The position numbers and the translations under genes were made by a program. Below are positions 20,485 through 27,741 of a DNA stretch of 34,281 bases, piece after piece; the first letter of the stretch is position 1, and each line of letters opens with the position of its first letter. Below the pieces are notes generated by a model. It was not told the origin of the DNA, ran no database searches, and saw only the letters and a list, made by a program, of their open reading frames with translations. The stretch covers positions 1 to 34,281 of the forward strand of contig JADGER010000007.1 of the NCBI GenBank assembly GCA_016744315.1, in the 5' to 3' direction. This stretch comes from Sulfurovaceae bacterium. Lineage in GTDB: Bacteria > Campylobacterota > Campylobacteria > Campylobacterales > Sulfurovaceae.

Positions 20485-21276
20485 CTACTTTCTTTTCTTC
20501 AGCGTTGTTGTACCTGTAGTGTAGTCAACCATAAATGTTTTACTATACTCTATTGGACTCTCTTCTTCTTTACCCTCTTCAAGTTCAGCACCAAATGGAA
20601 CTTCATATCCAACTCTTGAGAATCTTTGAGAATCATAACGCTCTACACTAGCGGGGTCTCTATTTTCTGGACCTACAACATCACGATACTCTTTACCAAA
20701 TATTTTATCTACTTCATACCAAGATGCAAATTCATCTCCTTGAAGAGGATAAGTTTTAAGAAGAGGATGTCCTTCCCAATCATCAGGCATAAGTATTCTT
20801 TTCATAAAGGGATGATTATTGGCTTTAATACCAAACATATCAAACATTTCTCGTTCTGCAAAGTTTGCACTTTTAAACAAAGGAACAATACTTTCTACTG
20901 CTTCACCCTCTTTGATACGGCATACAATTCTTACTCGTTTGGCTTCGTTGAGATTGAGCATTTGATAAAATACTTCAAACTCTCCATCTTGTGCAAGATA
21001 ATCTACAGCACTTAGCTCTGAACACATAGCATAGCCACACTCATCACGAAGTATTTGCAACGCTTTAAAGTTATCTGTAGCATTAATAACAATACGGAGC
21101 TGACCTATCTGAACGCCAGCTTCTTTGATAGTAACTGCATTAGAAATAGTATCTACAACACTCTCAAAATGAGAGCCTGCTTCTACTTCTAAAGTAGGTA
21201 CTCGTGGAGCAACCCAAAATCTATCAGTATAGTAAGATTTTTTTTGTACATTGTCTTTTGGTGTATATTTTCTCAT
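20485..21276 (-). CDS. nuoC: NADH-quinone oxidoreductase subunit C
   Basis: ANFAEREMFDMFGIKANNHPFMKRILMPDDWEGHPLLKTYPL signature. Confidence 0.96.
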   Translation of the reverse strand: MRKYTPKDNVQKKSYYTDRFWVAPRVPTLEVEAGSHFESVVDTISNAVTIKEAGVQIGQLRIVINATDNFKALQILRDECGYAMCSELSAVDYLAQDGEFEVFYQMLNLNEAKRVRIVCRIKEGEAVESIVPLFKSANFAEREMFDMFGIKANNHPFMKRILMPDDWEGHPLLKTYPLQGDEFASWYEVDKIFGKEYRDVVGPENRDPASVERYDSQRFSRVGYEVPFGAELEEGKEEESPIEYSKTFMVDYTTGTTTLKKRK

Positions 21277-21277
21277 T

Positions 21278-21790
21278 TTATACTATCCTCTGCTTCACAT
21301 TTTTTTTCATATCCGCAGACTCTCTTCTAATCTTCTTTTGCAACATCATCATAGCATATTGCAATGTTTCAGGTCGTGGAGCACAGCCTGGAAGATAAAT
21401 ATCTACAGGAACTATTCTATCAACCCCTTGCACTGTTGCATAAGTATTAAACATACCACCTGTATTTGCACAAGACCCCATAGAAATAACCCATTTTGGC
21501 TCAGACATTTGGTCATAGAGTCTGCGTGCAAACTCTGCATGTTTTTTAGAAAGTGTTCCTGCAAGTATCATAACATCTGCTTGTCTTGGTGACGCTCTAA
21601 ATATTGTACCCATTCTATCAAAGTCATAACGACTCGCTCCAGATGCCATCATCTCAATCGCACAACAAGCCAAACCATAAGTAAGTGGCCAGAGTGAATT
21701 AGATCGTCCCCAGTTGACTAGTTTGTCTACTGATGTTAGTGCTATTGGTAACCCTGCTGATGAGGCGTAGTTTACTTGATGCTGTGCCAT
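21278..21790 (-). CDS. nuoB: NADH-quinone oxidoreductase subunit B
   Basis: [60 protein letters not shown]2-cluster motifs. Confidence 0.97.
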   Translation of the reverse strand: MAQHQVNYASSAGLPIALTSVDKLVNWGRSNSLWPLTYGLACCAIEMMASGASRYDFDRMGTIFRASPRQADVMILAGTLSKKHAEFARRLYDQMSEPKWVISMGSCANTGGMFNTYATVQGVDRIVPVDIYLPGCAPRPETLQYAMMMLQKKIRRESADMKKNVKQRIV

Positions 21791-22161
21791 TCAAGTGCTC
21801 CTTTTTTCCATGCGTAGACGAATCCAATCGTCAAAAGTAATATAAACAGAACCATCTCTGCAAAACCGAACCATCCAAGCAACTTAAAGTCAATCGCCCA
21901 TGGAAACATAAATATGATCTCTACATCAAAAAGAATAAAGAGTAGTGCAATCAAATAAAACTGTATTGATATTGTATTTGGTTGCTTTGTTACTTCTGGT
22001 CCGCATTCATATATCGATAGTTTTAACTTTTGCGTATCAAGTTTTGCAAGCTTCCTACTAACAAATCTAGCTGCTGCTAGAGTTGCAGGGAAGGCAATAG
22101 CCGTCAATGCAAACAGAAAAAAGATACCGAAGTACGGGTGTTCTGTTACCACATGAGTCAT
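21772..22161 (-). CDS. nuoA: NADH-quinone oxidoreductase subunit A
   Basis: [40 protein letters not shown] signature; first gene of the operon. Confidence 0.96.
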   Translation of the reverse strand: MTHVVTEHPYFGIFFLFALTAIAFPATLAAARFVSRKLAKLDTQKLKLSIYECGPEVTKQPNTISIQFYLIALLFILFDVEIIFMFPWAIDFKLLGWFGFAEMVLFILLLTIGFVYAWKKGALEWHSIK

Positions 22162-22208
22162 TATAACCCCTTTCCTATAACGAGAATAATCTCAGAGAAT
22201 TTGAACTA

Positions 22209-22220
22209 ATCATAACAAAA
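22209..22220 (-). promoter_or_regulatory. Candidate nuo operon promoter (-10 TATGAT with T-rich upstream)
   Basis: The minus strand reads TTTTTTGTTATGATTAG, resembling the T-rich/extended -10 promoters typical of Campylobacterota, about 45 nt upstream of the nuoA ATG. Confidence 0.4.
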
Positions 22221-22343
22221 AAGAGGTTAAAGGGGTTTTAGTAAATTATTATCAAATCATTACTTTTTTGAATGTAACTATGTGAAACAAGCTTTTAAAA
22301 GAAAAAGGCGTTACAATACGAAAAAACTAAGGTTTAGGAAATT

Positions 22344-22763
22344 ATGAAAGATAAACATATGAATATTCTCTACTGGATTGCCATGGCTCTCTTGCTTGGA
22401 TACTTTGCTTATATTAGAGGATGGATTCTTACAGACTTTGAATCTCTAACTCCCAAAGAGATAGCCAGCCTAATCCAAAAGGAAGAGAACAATATTTCGC
22501 TATTAGATGTTAGGACTCTTTTGGAATTTGATCGAGAACATATTGAAAATGCAGAAGTTATTCCACTTAATTTACTCCCAGATTCTCTGAATAAACTAGA
22601 GAATATCAAAAATAAAAAGATTATTGTCTACTGTCATAGTGGAAGTAGAAGTATCAAAGCTTCTCGTATTCTTAAAGCCCAAGGCTTCACACCTATAAAT
22701 ATGCAAGGTGGATTGATAGATTACAAAAAAGCAGGGTTTGAGGTAATTAGAGTAGTTAAGTAA
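22344..22763 (+). CDS. Membrane-anchored rhodanese-like domain protein
   Basis: N-terminal TM segment (ILYWIAMALLLGYFAYIRGWIL), then rhodanese domain LLDVRTLLEFDREHIENAEVIPLNL...IIVYCHSGSRS. Confidence 0.9.
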   Translation: MKDKHMNILYWIAMALLLGYFAYIRGWILTDFESLTPKEIASLIQKEENNISLLDVRTLLEFDREHIENAEVIPLNLLPDSLNKLENIKNKKIIVYCHSGSRSIKASRILKAQGFTPINMQGGLIDYKKAGFEVIRVVK

Positions 22764-22830
22764 CATATTTTTAATAGACTTTTGGTAATATTACCATATA
22801 TTTATAATAATTAGTAACAAAGGATATATA

Positions 22831-23838
22831 TTGTCAATTGATTATAGAGCAGAAATAGAACGAATGAAACAAGAACATAATATTACAGTTGTAGCTCATT
22901 TCTACCAACGAGATGAAGTGTTTGAAATGGGAGATATTACAGGTGATAGCCTAGAACTTGCACGAAGATGTCAAGCAGATGAGAATCCTTGGGTAGTCTT
23001 TTGTGGTGTTGGATTTATGGGACAAAGTGTTAAAGTAATTGCACCACACAAACGCGTTTTAATGCCCAAAATTGCTTGCTGTGCAATGGCTAGAATGATT
23101 GATGGAAGCTATTTTGATGAGAGTGTTGAATATATGGTACAAAGAGGTATTCCCAAAGAGGATATTCTCCCTATAACTTATATCAATTCAGATGCTACTG
23201 TTAAGTCAAAAGTTGGAGAGATGGGTGGGCTTGTTTGTACAAGCTCAAATGCCTTTAAAATTATTGAAAAAGGGCTAGAGAGTGGGAAAAAGATACTTTT
23301 TGTTCCTGATAGATGTTTGGGACAAAACTTTGCCAACTCTATGGGGCTAAAGTCTTGTGTTATTGGTGTGCAAGAAGATGGCAAAGAGTGTGACCCAAAA
23401 GAAGCAGATGTTATCTGTTTTAATGGTTTTTGTTCTGTTCATCAACTTTTTACACTTGATGATATTAGCTTTTATCGTGAAAAGTATCCTGATATTCTAA
23501 TAGCTGTACACCCAGAATGTGACCCTGCAATAGTCCAAGCATCAGATTTTTCGGGTTCTACCTCACAACTTATCAAGTATGTCAATGACCTTGACCCAGA
23601 ACAAAAAGTAGCAGTAGGGACAGAGTATAATCTTGTAAATCGTATGAGAGAGAAAAATACTTTTGTACTTTCATCTACCAAGCCAGAGTGTCCAACAATG
23701 AATGAAACTACCCTAGAAGATGTATATCTTACACTCAAATCAATAGAAGATGGGAAACCCATCAACGAGATTGTTGTAGACGAACACACGGCAAAATGGG
23801 CAAATATTGCCCTAGAGCGGATGCTAGCAATAAAGTAG
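22831..23838 (+). CDS. nadA: Quinolinate synthase (TTG start)
   Basis: VVAHFYQRDEVFEMGDITGDSLELAR, VVFCGVGFMGQSVKVIAPHKRVLMP, VHPECDP, STKPECPTMNETTLEDV motifs. Confidence 0.95.
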   Translation: MSIDYRAEIERMKQEHNITVVAHFYQRDEVFEMGDITGDSLELARRCQADENPWVVFCGVGFMGQSVKVIAPHKRVLMPKIACCAMARMIDGSYFDESVEYMVQRGIPKEDILPITYINSDATVKSKVGEMGGLVCTSSNAFKIIEKGLESGKKILFVPDRCLGQNFANSMGLKSCVIGVQEDGKECDPKEADVICFNGFCSVHQLFTLDDISFYREKYPDILIAVHPECDPAIVQASDFSGSTSQLIKYVNDLDPEQKVAVGTEYNLVNRMREKNTFVLSSTKPECPTMNETTLEDVYLTLKSIEDGKPINEIVVDEHTAKWANIALERMLAIK

Positions 23839-23853
23839 GGATCTAATCCCTAC
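23835..23853. terminator. Perfect 8-bp hairpin at the nadA/hemN convergence
   Basis: GTAGGGAT-CTA-ATCCCTAC; each arm contains one gene's TAG stop. Confidence 0.5.
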
Positions 23854-25217
23854 ACCGTCTTAGAAAAGCTCTTCTTATTGCCACCGTATTTACCCATATA
23901 GGCATCAAACGGCATGGCTATATTTCTAATAAGAAGTGTGCCTGTGTCTGATACAGAGATTTTATTTTCTGTAATAGTTACTAAGTCACCCTCTACAAAT
24001 TCTATCAAAGCGTCCATAGCATCCGCAAAATATTCTCTAAAATTTATATTATGTTCAGCTTCTACTCGTTTGATGTCTATAGAGAAATTTGCCATAAGTT
24101 CCATAATAACAGCTTGACGAATCATATCATCGTCTGTAAGGTTGATACCTCTTTCAAATGGAAGTTTTCCAGCGTCTAACGCTTCTTCATATTTACTCAT
24201 CTCTTTTGTATTTTGAGCATAATACCCAACACCCTCACCAATACTTGTAAGACCGATACCCACAAGATTAGCACCACCTTTGGTTGTGTAGCCTTGGAAG
24301 TTACGGTGGAGTTCCCCTTTTTCTATTGCTGTAAAGAGTTCATCTTCTGGTTTGGCAAAGTGATCCATCCCAACCATTCTATAGCCATTATTTTCAAAAA
24401 ATTCTATGGTATAACTAAAAATAGCTAGTTTTACATCTGGACTAGGCAAAGTAGTTTCATCAAATTTTCGCATAGTCTTTTTGAGCCATGGAACATGTGC
24501 ATAGTTAAACACTGCCAAACGGTCAGGGTCTAATTGATATGCCATCTCTAAAGTCTTTTTAAAGCTCTCAAAGGTTTGGTATGGAAGTCCGTAAATTAAA
24601 TCTACATTAATACTTTCTATACCATATCTTCTTGCCAAATCAACGGCTTCTTTTGTTAGGTCAAAAGGCTGAATACGATGTATCTCTTGTTGGACTTTTG
24701 GGTCAAAATCTTGAACACCAAAACTAATACGATTAAAACCATGTTTTTGAAATACTTTCATCTGTTCTTCATTAAAAAAACGAGGGTCTATCTCGCAACT
24801 AATTTCTGCTTTTTTATTCCAATTAGGAAATTTTGACTTAACATAACTTACAATCTCATCAAGTTCAAAAGCTTTATAAAAAGTTGGTGTACCTCCACCA
24901 AAATGAAACTGTATAACTTCACGATTTGTATCAATATGCATAGCCAAAATATCTATCTCTTTTTTGAGATATTCTATATATGAGCTAAGTTTCTCTTCTT
25001 TAGAAGTAAAAACCACATTACATCCACAAAAATAACATGCAGAGCGACAAAATGGTAAATGTATATAGAGTGAAATTTGGTTAGTACCTTTATCTAAATA
25101 ACCCAAATATTCATCATAAGTAAAATCTTCGCTAAACTCCAAAGCTGTAGGATAGCTTGTATATCTAGGACCTGGTTTGGAGTATTTACTATATTTATCT
25201 AAGTCAATGCTACTCAT
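23850..25217 (-). CDS. hemN: Oxygen-independent coproporphyrinogen III oxidase (radical SAM)
   Basis: KYSKPGPRYTSYPTA; radical SAM CRSACYFCGC; FHFGGGTPTF; INVDLIYGLPYQT. Confidence 0.95.
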   Translation of the reverse strand: MSSIDLDKYSKYSKPGPRYTSYPTALEFSEDFTYDEYLGYLDKGTNQISLYIHLPFCRSACYFCGCNVVFTSKEEKLSSYIEYLKKEIDILAMHIDTNREVIQFHFGGGTPTFYKAFELDEIVSYVKSKFPNWNKKAEISCEIDPRFFNEEQMKVFQKHGFNRISFGVQDFDPKVQQEIHRIQPFDLTKEAVDLARRYGIESINVDLIYGLPYQTFESFKKTLEMAYQLDPDRLAVFNYAHVPWLKKTMRKFDETTLPSPDVKLAIFSYTIEFFENNGYRMVGMDHFAKPEDELFTAIEKGELHRNFQGYTTKGGANLVGIGLTSIGEGVGYYAQNTKEMSKYEEALDAGKLPFERGINLTDDDMIRQAVIMELMANFSIDIKRVEAEHNINFREYFADAMDALIEFVEGDLVTITENKISVSDTGTLLIRNIAMPFDAYMGKYGGNKKSFSKTV

Positions 25218-25219
25218 AT

Positions 25220-26149
25220 TTATCTCTCTTTTCTATGTTGATCTAACCATACCATTACCCCTTTTTGGGCGTGGAGGCGATTTTCTGCTTCTGTAAATAT
25301 CTCATTGGCATGTTTTTCAAAAGTCTCTTCACTCACTTCATACTCACGGTACGCAGGCAAGCAGTGCAAGAAGATAGCATCCGCATCAGCAAGGCTCATC
25401 AATGCTTCATCCACCATATAACCGCTAAAGTCTTCAAGTCGTTTGGCTTTTTCTTCTTCTTGCCCCATAGAAACCCATGTATCTGTAGTTACAACAGTAG
25501 CTCCCCTAACTGCTTCTTTAGGGTCATCACCAATCGTAATTACTGCTCCACTCTCTTTGGCAAAAGCAAGAGCATCAGCTATGATAGAATCATCACACTC
25601 ATATCCCTTAGGTGTAGCAATTCGTAACTCAAAGCCCAATTTACTCGCAAGCATAAGCCACGAATGAGCCATATTATTCCCATCACCAATATACGCACAA
25701 ATAGGATTTGTATCTTTTCCAAATTCCATCATTGTAAGATAATCTGCCATCAACTGTACAGGATGATACTCATCTGTTAGTCCATTAATTACAGGAACTT
25801 TTGAGTGTTTAGCAAATTCCAAAAGCTTTTCTTGAGAAAAAGTACGAATCATTACCATATCAACCATTCGCGAAATAACGCGTGCAGTATCTTTCATGGG
25901 TTCCCCACGCCCTAATTGTATATCATTAGAAGAGAGAAAAAGCCCAATACCACCAAGCTGATAAATTCCCGTTTCAAAGCTTACACGCGTTCGTGTTGAA
26001 CTCTTTTCAAAAATCATCCCAAGTGTTTGATGTTCCAAATAAGGTACATACTGTTTTTTGTTCGTTTGTTGTTTGATTTTATGTGCAAGTGCTATCATCT
26101 CCAAGATTTCATCTTTTGTGAAATCTTTGAGTGTTAAAAAATGTTTCAT
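25220..26149 (-). CDS. argF: Ornithine carbamoyltransferase (start probably MKHFLTL; ORF extends to 26164)
   Basis: [45 protein letters not shown] motifs. Confidence 0.94.
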   Translation of the reverse strand: MKHFLTLKDFTKDEILEMIALAHKIKQQTNKKQYVPYLEHQTLGMIFEKSSTRTRVSFETGIYQLGGIGLFLSSNDIQLGRGEPMKDTARVISRMVDMVMIRTFSQEKLLEFAKHSKVPVINGLTDEYHPVQLMADYLTMMEFGKDTNPICAYIGDGNNMAHSWLMLASKLGFELRIATPKGYECDDSIIADALAFAKESGAVITIGDDPKEAVRGATVVTTDTWVSMGQEEEKAKRLEDFSGYMVDEALMSLADADAIFLHCLPAYREYEVSEETFEKHANEIFTEAENRLHAQKGVMVWLDQHRKER

Positions 26150-26262
26150 CTGAGTTATCCTCATGTGGCATTTGGAATATTGCCAAAATTAAAAAGTAAT
26201 CAGTGTACCATAAAAGGATTTGAACTAAGAGTTTTTAATCAATTTCTTAGAAAAAAATAATC

Positions 26263-27663
26263 TTATGACTCTTTATTACTTATAAACTCAATTGCCTTTG
26301 CAATTCTACTAATTGTTTCATCTACACCAACAATAGCCATAATCTCATCAAGTCCAGAACCTGTCATACTTCCTAAAAGAGCTACTCTTAGAGGCTGTCC
26401 TATTTTACCAAAACCTATCTCTTTGGTCTCCACAAACTTCTCTAGTACTGCATGGTACTCACTTGGCAAATGCAAAGGAGTCTCCCACTCTTTGAGCATC
26501 ACAGCAAAACCTTGTATAATATCTGAAGCATCACCCTTAAACGCTTTTTTGGCATTTTTTGGATTATATTCACTAGGAGCATTTAGGATAATATTCACTT
26601 GTTCAGCCAATTCCACCATAGTTTTTCCGCGTTCTCTTGTAGCATCTAATAAAATCTCTAATCTATCATGCCCTTCAACCTCAACACCATAACTCACAAG
26701 TAATTTTGCTAATTTATCATGAGGCATGTTTTTAATATAATGAGCATTGAGCCATAAGAGTTTATCCATGTTATAATTGGACGCACTTTTATTTATATTC
26801 TTAGGATCAAAAAGTTCTATCATTTCTGCAAGAGAAAATATTTCTTGGTCTCCATGACTCCATCCCAAACGAACCAAAAAGTTCAAGAGTGCTTCAGGCA
26901 AAAATCCTAATTTTTGATACTCCATCACATCTGTAGCACCATCTCTTTTAGAAAGCTTCTTCCCCTCTTCATTGTTAATCATAGCTACATGATAAAACTC
27001 TGGCAAAGCAAAACCAAGAGCCTTATAAACTACAATTTGTTTAGGTGTATTATAAAGGTGGTCATCTCCACGAATCACTTGTGTAAGTCCCATAAGTGCA
27101 TCATCAATAGCCACAACAAAATTATAAGTAGGTACGCCATCCGCTCTAGCTATAACAAAATCATCCACCTCACTACTAGCAATACATATCTCACCTTTGA
27201 CTCCATCACTAAAGATTATATCACCCTCTAATGGTGCTTTAATACGAATTACAGGTGCTACACCCTCTGGTGGAGTTCCATCAAAATCACGGTATCTTCC
27301 ATCATATCTAGCTCTTTGCTTATTAGCCATTTGCTCTTCTCTGAGAGCTGTTAATTCTTCTTTGGACATATAGCATTTATACGCTTTACCCTCATCTAAG
27401 AGCTGATTAATATACTTGGTATAAAGCTCAAATCTCTGAGACTGATACACAACTTCACCATCATAATGCAACCCTACCCAATCAAAAGCACGAATAATAG
27501 CATCTAATGCCTCATCACTATTACGAGAAAGATCCGTATCTTCTATACGCAGTAAAAATTTACCACCATTATGCTGAGCTGTAAGCCAAGAAAAGAGAGC
27601 TGTACGAAGACCTCCTATATGTAAATACCCTGTAGGAGATGGAGCAAAACGAGTAACTGTCAT
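26263..27663 (-). CDS. gltX: Glutamyl-tRNA synthetase
   Basis: RFAPSPTGYLHIGGLRTALFSWL, LRIEDTDLSRN, KLSKRDGATDVMEY class I motifs. Confidence 0.96.
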   Translation of the reverse strand: MTVTRFAPSPTGYLHIGGLRTALFSWLTAQHNGGKFLLRIEDTDLSRNSDEALDAIIRAFDWVGLHYDGEVVYQSQRFELYTKYINQLLDEGKAYKCYMSKEELTALREEQMANKQRARYDGRYRDFDGTPPEGVAPVIRIKAPLEGDIIFSDGVKGEICIASSEVDDFVIARADGVPTYNFVVAIDDALMGLTQVIRGDDHLYNTPKQIVVYKALGFALPEFYHVAMINNEEGKKLSKRDGATDVMEYQKLGFLPEALLNFLVRLGWSHGDQEIFSLAEMIELFDPKNINKSASNYNMDKLLWLNAHYIKNMPHDKLAKLLVSYGVEVEGHDRLEILLDATRERGKTMVELAEQVNIILNAPSEYNPKNAKKAFKGDASDIIQGFAVMLKEWETPLHLPSEYHAVLEKFVETKEIGFGKIGQPLRVALLGSMTGSGLDEIMAIVGVDETISRIAKAIEFISNKES

Positions 27664-27741
27664 AATAAAACCTTAAAATAAATTAATCGTATTGTAGCAA
27701 AGATGTAGTTAAAGAGATACCTTTGAGGTATAATACTATTT

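Noticed and set aside
4721-22161. Many plus-strand ORFs of 60-130 aa (e.g. 6015-6239, 8540-8821, 12177-12524, 20626-21015, 21251-21592)
   Set aside because: They lie antisense to strongly supported nuo genes, have low-complexity compositions and resemble no family; they appear to be by-products of codon bias.
23178-27231. Antisense or alternate-frame ORFs over nadA, hemN, argF and gltX (e.g. 23472-23789, 25265-25627, 26914-27231)
   Set aside because: Fully embedded in confident CDSs with no independent start signals or recognisable domains.
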